Below, piece by piece: positions 1 to 9,047 of a stretch of DNA of 64,000 nt. The notes under the pieces were generated by a model. It searched no databases. It was not told where the DNA came from and saw nothing but the letters and a program-made list of their open reading frames with translations. Location: positions 3,968,001 to 4,032,000 of the forward strand of contig NZ_CP182236.1 in the NCBI RefSeq assembly GCF_048077055.1, read 5' to 3'. This stretch comes from Egbenema bharatensis. GTDB taxonomy: Bacteria; Cyanobacteriota; Cyanobacteriia; Elainellales; Elainellaceae. Both the position numbers and the translations under genes were made by a program. How positions within the stretch are numbered: the first letter of the stretch is position 1; the number at the start of each line of letters is the position of its first letter.

Positions 1-2
1 TC

Positions 3-200
3 ACGAACCTGCGCGATTTCTGGCATGGCACAAAGCGACTCCCCCAAGCGATCGAGCCGTTACCAGAGGCCGTCGTGCCGGGAATTCCGATCAAGAAGCA
101 GGGGGATTTTCCAGCTTTCTGGGATCGGGATAATTCGTTTATTGAAGCGATGGAAACCCTCTATGAGCAGGTACGAACTAAAAATCGGAATGTGCTGTGA
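3..200 (+). CDS. C-terminal end of an unidentified protein (partial)
   Basis: The third frame is open from the left edge to a TGA at 198-200 and gives about 65 residues with ordinary protein composition, including the stretch VVPGIPIKKQGDFPAFW. The other two forward frames also read for a while, but this one has the most protein-like composition. I do not recognise the family, and the start lies outside the window. A 124-bp spacer with nothing evident separates it from the next gene. Confidence 0.45.
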   Translation, partial: TNLRDFWHGTKRLPQAIEPLPEAVVPGIPIKKQGDFPAFWDRDNSFIEAMETLYEQVRTKNRNVL

Positions 201-324
201 TCAGGATGTGCTGCGATCGCTAACGGCAGCAGAGATGCCTGCGCTACGAACATGCATCAAAATCTCCACACATCCAGCCATCATTGCAAAGAATTGTTTC
301 TAAACTTAACGTTTCAACCTTAGG

Positions 325-2115
325 ATGGAAGACAGACAGGGTTGGGATAGGAGACGCTATAGATGTCCTGGTGAGCTGAAAGCTGTGAACCGTCATCTTT
401 TGCGCCTTTTGCGCCTTGCGTTCCTGTTTGCAGTTGCACTGATGCTTGCAGTTGGCTGGGACTTTTGGATGAACCAGCCCCATCAGCAGCAAACGGGTGC
501 AACGGAACTCGAAACTACCGAACTTAATCGCACCATTTCCCTGTCCCCTGATTCTGCAAGCGATCGCCTGCTGATCTACGGCGACACCAACCGGGATGGC
601 GTAATCACTTCAGAAGATGTAGAAGGACGAGACACCTGGTCTTGGACAACGGGCGGTTTGCTGCTGGCGAATGTGGATGATGATGACTGGAAAGGATATC
701 CTGACTGGCAGGATCAGGTTGTCAACGGCTCTCAGGATGCGGAAGATCTGGCAAGGGTTAAGGTGAATTTGCCGGAGGAGATGCAGCGAAATGGGAACCA
801 AGTCTTCATCAAGGTTGAAGGAGCAGCCCGGAGTTTTGTCCACATTTTTCAGCTTTTGCCAGATGCGATCGCCTTGATTGATGTCATCCATCCAACGTCA
901 CTGGTTCATCTAGCGGATGTACTGGAATTGGGAATTGAAGCCAAGCATTTTGCCCATCAAAACTGGGATGGGTTTGTCGATATTCGTGTCATCGTGCGAG
1001 ATACCGCAGGCACAGAGGTTGCAACCGACCAGACTCGGCTGCGGGTCGCCCCCTGGGTGATGCTGCCCAATTCTGCCTCCACCACGGATGTCTACGTCAG
1101 TGCGGGAGCCTACGAAAACGAAACGATGCGCACCCAACTCCAGGAACAGCTTCAGCACCTGGGAGCCACCCTTCACGAATACACAACCGACTGGTGGGAA
1201 GAAATGTGGATGCAGGACACGATGGAGATTGGCTATCAGGAAATTCCGGGACATCCCAGAATGCATGTCGTGTTACGGGCCAACCGAGATGCCGATCGCT
1301 ATCCACCAACCCTCCTGGCTCCAGGAATGGGCTATATCACCGTTGGAGAATCCCGCGATTTAGCCGAAGGAGATCATCTGGTGGACTGGCTGGGGAACCT
1401 GGAAGTGTCCCATCCCGTGCCTGAGTTTCCGTTGGGACGCATCTATTACGGCAGAAATGGCGCAACGGGCGTTGAGTTGCAGTCTGAGATCGTCAGATTT
1501 CTGGAGATGCAGCAGGTGCAATCGCCTGTTTGGGTGGATACCTCCTGGCTGGCGATTAAGCACGTCGATGAGATTTTTAATTTTGTACCAGGGCCGAACG
1601 GGGAAGCGTACTTGCTCATCAACAATGCAGCAATGGGAATTGAACAAGTTGAAAATTTAGACGCACTGGGAGCCGGAAATCTCGACATTGGCTATCCACC
1701 TTTTCCCGTCAGTGAAGCTCTGAATTACATAGAAATCAATCAGCAAATTCAGCAGGAACGCCTTGATCCCATTCTAGAGAAAGCCAAACAGGACTTTCAT
1801 TTGACGGGCGATCGGATTATTCAATTGCCACTGTTGTACAGTGATGTACGGGAAGCGTACGGCCTGTGGTCTAATTCGGTCAACTCGATTTATGTGAATG
1901 GCACAGTGATTGCGGGTGATCCCCTGGCTCCTCCGATCGAGGGTCAGGATTCCATTCAGCGAACCATTCAACAACAGTTTGATACCGTTCAGATTCCGGT
2001 GCAGTTTGTGGATGATTGGTCGTACCAGGAAAATAAGGGAAACGTTCATTGTGCAACTAATACGAGGAAGGAACCTGTTGTTGCCGATGTCTGGCAAAAT
2101 ATCCCAGCTGGGTGA
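325..2115 (+). CDS. Protein-arginine deiminase (PAD) family protein, N-terminally anchored or exported
   Basis: 596 residues that would convert peptidyl-arginine to citrulline. A hydrophobic segment at about residues 24-45 suggests a signal anchor or signal peptide. A D-x-N-x-D-G motif near residue 87 resembles a dockerin/EF-hand calcium loop. The catalytic set of the PAD fold is present: Asp298 in WMQD, His413 and Asp415 in KHVDE, and Cys576 in GNVHCATN, matching the Asp/His/Asp/Cys residues of animal PADs. The C-terminus (18-20 residues past the Cys) has about the usual length. An in-frame GTG at 385 is an alternative start just before the hydrophobic segment. The stop codon lies in DNA that also reads as transposase, so the last few residues may be transposon-encoded. 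PADs are uncommon in bacteria. The substrate is unknown. Confidence 0.85.
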   Translation: MEDRQGWDRRRYRCPGELKAVNRHLLRLLRLAFLFAVALMLAVGWDFWMNQPHQQQTGATELETTELNRTISLSPDSASDRLLIYGDTNRDGVITSEDVEGRDTWSWTTGGLLLANVDDDDWKGYPDWQDQVVNGSQDAEDLARVKVNLPEEMQRNGNQVFIKVEGAARSFVHIFQLLPDAIALIDVIHPTSLVHLADVLELGIEAKHFAHQNWDGFVDIRVIVRDTAGTEVATDQTRLRVAPWVMLPNSASTTDVYVSAGAYENETMRTQLQEQLQHLGATLHEYTTDWWEEMWMQDTMEIGYQEIPGHPRMHVVLRANRDADRYPPTLLAPGMGYITVGESRDLAEGDHLVDWLGNLEVSHPVPEFPLGRIYYGRNGATGVELQSEIVRFLEMQQVQSPVWVDTSWLAIKHVDEIFNFVPGPNGEAYLLINNAAMGIEQVENLDALGAGNLDIGYPPFPVSEALNYIEINQQIQQERLDPILEKAKQDFHLTGDRIIQLPLLYSDVREAYGLWSNSVNSIYVNGTVIAGDPLAPPIEGQDSIQRTIQQQFDTVQIPVQFVDDWSYQENKGNVHCATNTRKEPVVADVWQNIPAG

Positions 2116-2975
2116 TTGTCGAAAGTGAAAAACGTCGGGATGCCGACCTCAAAGGGATCAAAAAACGAGTGCAGCAAGCCGAGCAACGCCAGCAACAGCA
2201 ACTCAACCAACTGATGCAGCAGGAGTTTGCCTGTGAGGCGGATGCCCTCAGTGCCATCGAGAAATTCCAAAAGAGCTTGCGCTACCATCGTCTCAGCTCG
2301 GTCAATGTTGAGCACAGAGCCCATCACGGCAAACGGGGGCATCCCAAGCAAGGGAGTTCACCCCAATCGTACAGCTATCACATTGACGCGACGTTGATCC
2401 CTGACACCGAGGTCATTGAGGAACACCAGCGCATTACTGGACGGTTCATCCTGGCAACCACTGTGCTCAAGTGTAAGGAACTCGATGCCCTCCCAGACGA
2501 GTCCCTCACCGCGCTAGAGGGAAAACCGCTCACCGCAGTCGAGGTGTTAAGCGAATACAAGCAGCAACAGTCCAGCGAACGCGGGTTTCGCTTCCTCAAA
2601 GACCCGCTGTTCTTCACCTCCCGGGTCTTTCTCAAATCCTCTCGGCGCATTATGGCATTGGCTATGGTGATGGCGTTGTCTCTGTTAGTCTATACCCTGG
2701 CTCAACGTCAACTCCGGCAAGCCTTAGGTGCCGCCAAAACCACCATCCTCAATCAACCGGGAAAGCTCACCGATAAGCCGACCATGCGATGGGTCTTTCA
2801 GTGTTTTCAAGCCGTTCATCTCGTCACGGTAGCCGGTCGCCAACAGATTAGTAATCTCACAACCCAACGTCAAAAGATTCTGCAATTGTTAGGAGCAGCC
2901 TGTCGTCACTACTATCTCTTGGAATAATGAGGAAAATACATAGCATCGAAGGTAGACATGCGGAATGTGGGCTGG
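2085..2975 (+). mobile_element. Truncated IS1634/IS4-type insertion sequence, 5' part missing
   Basis: Only the 3' portion of the element remains. The left junction is at about 2085-2110, at the very end of the deiminase gene. The right end is not defined but probably lies shortly after the transposase stop, in the stretch with GCGGAATGTGGG near 2959-2970. I could not identify a matching left terminal repeat or a target duplication, which fits a deletion that removed the left part. The boundaries are approximate. Confidence 0.6.
2112..2927 (+). pseudogene. IS1634-family-like DDE transposase, C-terminal fragment
   Basis: 271 residues preserve the C-terminal third of an IS4/IS1634-superfamily transposase. 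The signature around the last catalytic acid is YKQQQSSERGFRFLK, i.e. Y-x2-Q-x3-E-x6-K, with Gln replacing the usual Arg. It is followed by the hydrophobic helix ALAMVMALSLLVYTLA and a typical C-terminus. The domain with the first two Asp residues is absent, so it cannot transpose by itself. The reading frame is also open a little upstream of the GTG at 2112, across the end of the deiminase gene, consistent with truncation there. It ends 111 bp before the convergent TPR gene. Confidence 0.85.
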
Positions 2976-3038
2976 ATTGCCCGACGGGATGAAATTACCC
3001 AGTTTTGGCGATCGACTTTGGGGTAAGTTTCTTATCTT

Positions 3039-6000
3039 CTATCGGTTTTCGCTGCCAATCTCCAGCAGTAATTGCTCGATCTCTTGTGCACTCTGAGCTA
3101 GATCTAAATCATGGTAAGTTTGCATACTTGCTTCCAAGAACTGCTCTGCTGAAGTGCTCGACCCTGCTATTCCTTTGCTGGCATATTTGAGAAAGATTTC
3201 TCCTAGCAGTTTGAGGGCAGAGGCTTGTAACTTGCGTCGATTAAAATCCTGAAAGGTTTGTAGGGACTGACGGACCATTGCTTCAGCTCGATCGAGGTTT
3301 TCCAGGGCAGGAACTTCTAAATAAGCGCGGGCAATATCCAGGGCTTCTTCTGCTTGGTTGATGGTTTGCCCTAATTGGGTGAGTTGGGTGAGTCCAGTTG
3401 GGTAGGTTTGCTCAAATTGGGTGAGGTATTCTGGCGCAGTAGCATTGTCCTCAGGTAGGTGACGTAGGTATTCAGCAGCAAGCAGGGCAAGGGAGATGTG
3501 ATCATAAGCCAGATTTTTGGAGTAGCGACCTGCAGTATCCAGTTGGAAGGCGTGCTGTAAGTGCTGGTCTGCCTGGTGAAGCAGGTTGAATGCTTCGTCG
3601 TTGGAGCAGGTTTTTGCCCACTGGAGTTGGGTGTTACCGAGTTGTCTCAATCGTCGGGCAGCACTTGCTTTGTGATCTAGCAATTGATGACGCTCAAAGC
3701 TCTTTTGATAATATTCAACTGCGGTGGGATAGTCTTTCAATGCTCGATAACAACTTGCTAACCAGGAGAGTTGATTTGCGGCATCCTGCTGTAAGTCAAA
3801 AGCTTCGTAGCGATCGTAACTTTGTTGGTAATAGTCGATCGCCTCTTGGTATTTGCTCCAGGATTGGTAAATGCGTCCTAGTTGGTGGTAGGTAACTGCA
3901 ATTGAAGCAGGATTATCCAAAGTTTGACAAATTTTAAGACACTGTTGTTGTGCCTCCAATGCCTGTTCGTACTTGCCCCACTCTCGATAGCAACTTGCTA
4001 TCCAAGCCCACAGGTTTGCAGCATCACTATCCTTCCCCAGTTGCTGATAAAGCTCACAACTTTGTTGGTAGTAGTCGATCGCCTCTGGGTATTTACCCCA
4101 GGACTGATAGATGCGTCCTAGCTGGTAGTAAGCGTTTGCAATTAAAGCAGGATCATCCAGAGTTTGACGAATCTCAAGACACTGCTGTTGGCACTCCAAT
4201 GCCTGCTCATACTTGCCCCACTCTCGATAGCAACCTGCTACCCAATACCAGAGGCTAGTAACATTGATATCTTTGCCAAGCTGTAGATTGATGTCACGGC
4301 TTTTTTGATGATAATCGATCGCCTCTGGGTACTTGCCCCAGGCTTGATAGATGCGTCCTAGCTGGTAGTAGGTAACTGCAATTGAAGCAGGGTTATCCAA
4401 AGTTTGACGAATCTCAAGACACTGCTGTTGGCACTCCAATGCCTGCTCATACTTGCCCCAATCTCGATAGCAATCTGCTATCCAATACCAGAGGTTTGCA
4501 ACATCCTTATCCTTCCCCAGTTGTTGATAAAGGACACGGCTTTGCTGATGATGGTCGATCGCCTCTGGGTACTTGCCCCAGGCTTGATAGATGCGTCCTA
4601 GCTGGTAGTAGGTAACTGCAATTGAAGCAGGGTTATCCAAAGTTTGACGAATCTCAAGACACTGCTGTTGGCACTCCAATGCCTGCTCATACTTGCCCCA
4701 ATCTCGATAGCAATCCGCTATCCAATACCACTGATTTGCAACATTGATATCTTTGCCAAGCTGTAGATTGATGTCACGACTTTGTTGATGATAGTCGATC
4801 GCCTCTTGATATTTGCCCCAGGACTGATAAATGCGTCCTAGCTGGTAGTAGGTAACTGCAATCAAAACAGGATCATCTAAAGTTTGGCGAATCTCAAGAC
4901 ACTGCTGTTGACACTCTAATGCCTGCTCATACTTACCCCACTCTCGATAGCAATCTGCTATCCAATACCAGAGGTTTGCAACATCCTTATCCTTCCCCAG
5001 TTGTTGATAAAGGACACGGCTTTGCTGATGATGGTCGATCGCCTCTGGGTACTTGCCCCAGGCTTGATAGATGCGTCCTAGCTGGTGATAGGTAACTGCA
5101 ATTGAAGCAGGGTCATCTAAAGTTTGATGAATCTCAAGACACTGCTGTTGGCACTCCAATGCCTGCTCATACTTGCCCCACTCTCGATAGCAATTTGCCA
5201 AGTTGCTCCATTGATTAACAACATTACTATCTTTTCCCAGTCGTTGATAAAGGACACGACTTTGTTGATGATGGCCGATTGCCTCTGGGTACTTGCCCCA
5301 GGCTTGATAGATGCATCCTAGCTGGTAGTAGGTAACTGCAATTGAAGCAGGGTCATCTAAAGTTTGACAAATTTCAAGACACTGCTGTTGGCACTCCAAT
5401 GCCTGCTCATACTTACCCCACTCTCGATAGCAATTTGCCAAGTTGCTCCATTGATTAACAACATTACTATCTTTTCCCAGTCGTTGATAAAGGACACGAC
5501 TTTGTTGATGATAGTCGATTGCCTCTGGGTACTTACCCCAGGATTGATAGATGCGTCCTAGCTGGTGGTAGGTAACTGCAATTGAAGCAGGATTATCCAA
5601 AGTTTGACGAATCTCAAGACACTGTTGTTGGCACTCCAATGCCTGTTCATACTTACCCCACTCTCGATAGCAATCTGCTATCCAATACCACTGGTTTGCA
5701 ACATCCTTATCCTTACCCAGTTGTTGATAAAGGACACGACTCTGTTGATGATAGTCGATCGCCTCTGGGTACTTGCCCCAGGCTTGATAGATGCATCCTA
5801 GCTGGTGATAGGTAACTGCAATTGAAGCAGGGTCATCTAAAGTTTGACGAATTTCAAGACACTGCTGTTGACACGCCAATGCCTGCTCATACTTGCCCCA
5901 CTCTCGATAGCAATCCGCTATCCAATACCACTGATTTGCAACCTTAGCTTCCTTACCCAGTTGCTGATAAAGCTCACGACTTTGTTGGTAACAGTCGATC

Positions 6001-7418
6001 GCTTCTTTGTACTTGCTCCAGCTCTGATAACTTCTGCCAATATTCCAAAAGATATTAGCTTCTGCTTTTTGATCCTTTGCTTGCTGGATAATTGCTAATG
6101 CGTGCTGAAAACATTCCAAAGATGGCTCATACTGTTGATACGATCGGTAACATACTCCCCAACTACGCCACAAAATCCAGGATTGCAGCTTTTCTGAACA
6201 TTCCTGATAGTATTGCAATCCTTGCTCGTAATTTTTCTGTTTCTCATGGGCAATGGCAATTACCCACTCAACATAACCCTCCAGTTCACAACTGACCTGC
6301 TGGAGGAGGGGTTCTAACCGAGTAATGACGCAATCGTAGTTATCTGCTCGCAAGTAAGACAACCCAGTCATAAATGCCACCTGTGGGCGTTCTACACTGA
6401 GATTCGAATCTTCCAGCGATCGTTCCAGGGCAGAGGACATCTCCTCACCCAATTCAGCAACTAAACGGCGAATTTCGTTAAACAAAGCAGGTGTTAATCG
6501 ATCAGAAATTTGAATCACTTGATCAGTTAATGCTGCCCCTGCCTCACCAGAAGCTACATACAGCATTGCTGCCCACGCTCGGTTGCGTTGTTCTTGCGAG
6601 AGAGACTCATCTTCAGCCACCTGCTGTAACTGCTCCAACACCTGATGATTAAACGCCTCAACCCCTCGCAATAGACGCAACAATTGTTGAGTTGGCCCAT
6701 CCTCATAGCCTGTATCCAATCCAACGTAGGTCAGCACCAGTTTCTCTACCTGCTGCCGACAAAACCTATGGGAAACATTGACCTCTGCTAAAACCTGCCC
6801 TACAAACAGCAAATCCTGCCAGATCGCATCTGATTTCTGTACCTCGTCCTCTGACTGCGAATACCACACCAGCACTGGGTTTGCCGCCGAGACATTTTGC
6901 AACTGAATCTCGTGACCGATAATACTGGGTTGATAGGTGGCTAAATTACTAAACAACCGCTCCACCAACCGATTGACTCGCTTCCGATCCCGGCTCAAGT
7001 ATCCCAACGCCAACAAAATGGGTTCATTCCATCGGGCCTGATTACGATAGGGGCTAATGATCTGCAAAATGTCATCGATCTCGTTATCGGCAATGTGCCG
7101 GGCTGCAAAATACTCCTCAAACGTGAGATGCATAAACCCATAAGTCGCTGGGGCGCGCTCCACAAATAGCCCCGTTGTTTCCCGTACCTTTCGCAAAAAC
7201 TGCCGTACTAGTTCCAGAGCCGCAGCCTCATCCACCCCATGTAGCTCTACCATTTTGGGCGTTAACCATGCTTCAACCTGCGCTTGCTCCACCAGTCCAG
7301 AAGGTTTCTCTTCATGCATCCGAAACGCCAGAGGAGCCAGCAGCGCGGTGACTTCCTCCTCCACTATTACGAATTTCCGTTTCTGGGTCCGTAGGGAATA
7401 TTGCGCCCCGACTGCCAA
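3039..7418 (-). CDS. NACHT-TPR protein, 3' part: NACHT helical region and long TPR array (frameshifted from 7367-9037)
   Basis: 1459 codons in one frame, but not a separate gene. Residues 15-30 (KFVIVEEEVTALLAPLAFR) continue the NACHT protein encoded just upstream, and the next ~330 residues are the helical region that normally follows NACHT in cyanobacterial NLR-like proteins (GFMHLTFEEYFAARHI). From about residue 400 to 1250 there is a TPR array. Its core is a nearly identical 80-residue unit (two TPRs) with WGKYEQALECQQQCLEIRQ and WGKYPEAIDHHQQS. The C-terminal ~200 residues are diverged helices. The reading frame would be restored by one extra A in the AAA run at about 7380-7382, turning PYGPRNGNS-stop into PYGPRKRKFVIV. 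TPRs are probably the ligand-sensing part (inference). It ends facing the IS fragment. Confidence 0.85.
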   Translation of the reverse strand: MAVGAQYSLRTQKRKFVIVEEEVTALLAPLAFRMHEEKPSGLVEQAQVEAWLTPKMVELHGVDEAAALELVRQFLRKVRETTGLFVERAPATYGFMHLTFEEYFAARHIADNEIDDILQIISPYRNQARWNEPILLALGYLSRDRKRVNRLVERLFSNLATYQPSIIGHEIQLQNVSAANPVLVWYSQSEDEVQKSDAIWQDLLFVGQVLAEVNVSHRFCRQQVEKLVLTYVGLDTGYEDGPTQQLLRLLRGVEAFNHQVLEQLQQVAEDESLSQEQRNRAWAAMLYVASGEAGAALTDQVIQISDRLTPALFNEIRRLVAELGEEMSSALERSLEDSNLSVERPQVAFMTGLSYLRADNYDCVITRLEPLLQQVSCELEGYVEWVIAIAHEKQKNYEQGLQYYQECSEKLQSWILWRSWGVCYRSYQQYEPSLECFQHALAIIQQAKDQKAEANIFWNIGRSYQSWSKYKEAIDCYQQSRELYQQLGKEAKVANQWYWIADCYREWGKYEQALACQQQCLEIRQTLDDPASIAVTYHQLGCIYQAWGKYPEAIDYHQQSRVLYQQLGKDKDVANQWYWIADCYREWGKYEQALECQQQCLEIRQTLDNPASIAVTYHQLGRIYQSWGKYPEAIDYHQQSRVLYQRLGKDSNVVNQWSNLANCYREWGKYEQALECQQQCLEICQTLDDPASIAVTYYQLGCIYQAWGKYPEAIGHHQQSRVLYQRLGKDSNVVNQWSNLANCYREWGKYEQALECQQQCLEIHQTLDDPASIAVTYHQLGRIYQAWGKYPEAIDHHQQSRVLYQQLGKDKDVANLWYWIADCYREWGKYEQALECQQQCLEIRQTLDDPVLIAVTYYQLGRIYQSWGKYQEAIDYHQQSRDINLQLGKDINVANQWYWIADCYRDWGKYEQALECQQQCLEIRQTLDNPASIAVTYYQLGRIYQAWGKYPEAIDHHQQSRVLYQQLGKDKDVANLWYWIADCYRDWGKYEQALECQQQCLEIRQTLDNPASIAVTYYQLGRIYQAWGKYPEAIDYHQKSRDINLQLGKDINVTSLWYWVAGCYREWGKYEQALECQQQCLEIRQTLDDPALIANAYYQLGRIYQSWGKYPEAIDYYQQSCELYQQLGKDSDAANLWAWIASCYREWGKYEQALEAQQQCLKICQTLDNPASIAVTYHQLGRIYQSWSKYQEAIDYYQQSYDRYEAFDLQQDAANQLSWLASCYRALKDYPTAVEYYQKSFERHQLLDHKASAARRLRQLGNTQLQWAKTCSNDEAFNLLHQADQHLQHAFQLDTAGRYSKNLAYDHISLALLAAEYLRHLPEDNATAPEYLTQFEQTYPTGLTQLTQLGQTINQAEEALDIARAYLEVPALENLDRAEAMVRQSLQTFQDFNRRKLQASALKLLGEIFLKYASKGIAGSSTSAEQFLEASMQTYHDLDLAQSAQEIEQLLLEIGSENR
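3901..6060 (-). repeat. 240-bp tandem repeats encoding 80-residue double-TPR units (about nine copies)
   Basis: The sequence repeats with a strict 240-base period; landmarks such as 'attgaagcaggg' recur at 4381, 4621, 5101, 5341 and 5821. Many copies differ at only a few positions, so nucleotide identity is far higher than protein selection alone would require. This points to recent tandem expansion or gene conversion. Copy number may be unreliable in an assembly. Confidence 0.9.
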
Positions 7419-9037
7419 TCTTCAATCAGCGTCTTCGCTGCCAGGTCGTATAACTCCACCCGCCGCTGGGGTAATTTAGTTCCATTGCGATGAATCAACG
7501 CCAGAATTGTTAATAGCAGCGGATTTGTCGCAAAGCGTTTGACTCCCGGTTGGGTAGCGATCGCCTGCACAATCCCCTGGGCTTCTCGTTCCGCATCTCG
7601 CTGCTGCAAACTACGATCCGCCTCAGGACGCTGTGCCACCTCGATCGCCAAACACCAGCGTTGCAAAAATCGCTCGATCTGAGCATCTCCCATCGGCGTA
7701 ATCGTCAACTCCCGAAACCGACTGCCCAAAGCCGCTTCCTGGTAGCCAGCGATCCGACTGGTAATCACAAATTTGTTGGTAGGGTAGGCATTGACTAACT
7801 GATTAATCTGTTGCACAACCTGTACCCGGTTGGCTTGGTCAAATACCTCATCTAAGCCATCCAGCAGTATCAGGCAGTTCCCTGTCGCCATTTTGGTTAA
7901 CAGTAAATTGGCGATCGCTGCACCCTTCGACGATTCACCACTCTGCTGTTCCCACTGGCGATAAAACTGTTTTAGATATTCCACCAGGCTCAAGTCTGGC
8001 TGTTTAACCAGCCGTTCAGCATAGTCAGCAATCCGAAACAAAATCGGTAGACGAGTTCGCCCTAACCCTTCTTGCTTACCGCCCAAAACTTCTGGAGCAT
8101 TGTCTCGATTGGCGATAGCAAAATGCCGGGCTAAATACCGAAGCAGCGTGGTTTTACCTGCCCCTGGATCACCTAAGATCACGATATATTCATGCTTTTG
8201 GACTGCCTCTGCCAAATCCACCGTTTTCGTAACATGCTGACGGCTCACAGTCTCCAGACTCATTTCCAGGATTGGCTCATCCCCTGGCTCACTCGCTAGC
8301 GCATCGGGTTCTTCCAACTGACTGACACTCATACGTCCACGTCGAAGGCGCATCCCCCCATCTACAACCCTTTCCTGAACGGACTGGCTTCGTTCTTCAA
8401 CTGATTCTGCCTGCAACGATACATAGATCTGATCCAGAAAAATATCTACCTGGCGGTTCACCTGCATAACTCCACCCATCTTCAGGTAAGAGTTTTCAGC
8501 AATCATCCACTCCAGGTAAGGGTAGAACAACGGATTCAGCGGTGGGCGGGTTTGGAACGTTAACACCTTACCGCGCCAGTCCCAAAAATCAGGCGCACGG
8601 CTGCGAAATTCATCCAGAAAACTAGTCCTATTCAGCCAAAAGATCAGCACCAGCTTCCGTTTAGCAATCACCTCCCGTCCTCGATTCAGTTGATCCATTT
8701 CCCGAACCAGGCGATCGGTTGGTAACTGATCCAACCCGTAGATCATGATCAATCTTCGTCCCAACTCGGCTGCTGTTTCCTCTGGCTCTGAGCTATAAAG
8801 AAATTCGTAGAAGGCACGATCGCTGTAATGAAACGGCTCAAGTCGAAAGGGTTCTGAGAGCGTTTTCACCCTTTGCTTAAACCGTTGCACGATAGGATGC
8901 TCTGGCCCAGGTTCAGGCACGATTGCAAAAACTGTGACTGTGCCCTCACTCAACTCCAGGGTGTGGATTAACCGGATCAGTTCTTCCTCATCTTGTTGAC
9001 TTAGCTGAGTTAAAGGTTCAATCGTGCCAGGATTCAT
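7367..9037 (-). CDS. NACHT-TPR protein, 5' part: N-terminal effector-associated-like domain plus NACHT NTPase
   Basis: 556 codons. Residues 1-165 form an N-terminal alpha/beta domain with the signature LVLIFWLNR...PDFWDWRG (about 129-156), also found in the TPR protein at 55901-57499. Residues 280-540 are a NACHT-type STAND NTPase: Walker A GDPGAGKT (289-296), Walker B LILLDGLDE (389-397), and FVITSR (423-428). The frame closes just after LIEDWQSGRNIPYG, but the expected continuation is present in the next frame (3039-7418), so the native protein would be about 1990 residues. The gene lies 10 bp downstream of the Orc1-like ATPase gene and is probably co-transcribed. By analogy with NLR-like STAND proteins it may sense a trigger through the TPRs and signal through the N-domain; function is inferred. 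Confidence 0.85.
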   Translation of the reverse strand: MNPGTIEPLTQLSQQDEEELIRLIHTLELSEGTVTVFAIVPEPGPEHPIVQRFKQRVKTLSEPFRLEPFHYSDRAFYEFLYSSEPEETAAELGRRLIMIYGLDQLPTDRLVREMDQLNRGREVIAKRKLVLIFWLNRTSFLDEFRSRAPDFWDWRGKVLTFQTRPPLNPLFYPYLEWMIAENSYLKMGGVMQVNRQVDIFLDQIYVSLQAESVEERSQSVQERVVDGGMRLRRGRMSVSQLEEPDALASEPGDEPILEMSLETVSRQHVTKTVDLAEAVQKHEYIVILGDPGAGKTTLLRYLARHFAIANRDNAPEVLGGKQEGLGRTRLPILFRIADYAERLVKQPDLSLVEYLKQFYRQWEQQSGESSKGAAIANLLLTKMATGNCLILLDGLDEVFDQANRVQVVQQINQLVNAYPTNKFVITSRIAGYQEAALGSRFRELTITPMGDAQIERFLQRWCLAIEVAQRPEADRSLQQRDAEREAQGIVQAIATQPGVKRFATNPLLLTILALIHRNGTKLPQRRVELYDLAAKTLIEDWQSGRNIPYGPRNGNS

Positions 9038-9047
9038 AGCCAGAGTC

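Noticed and set aside
3901..6060. CRISPR array (regular repeats with period 240)
   Set aside because: Period and length are far too large, no spacers of 30-40 bp, and the sequence encodes TPRs in frame.
3924..6098. Series of ~65-codon plus-strand ORFs spaced 240 bp apart (LKTLLLALQCLL...)
   Set aside because: They are antisense shadows of the TPR tandem repeat, recurring with the same 240-bp period, and have no RBS or conservation independent of it.
7360..7420. Programmed ribosomal frameshifting in the NACHT-TPR gene
   Set aside because: No slippery heptamer with downstream structure was recognised, and several other genes show similar single-base breaks, so error is simpler.
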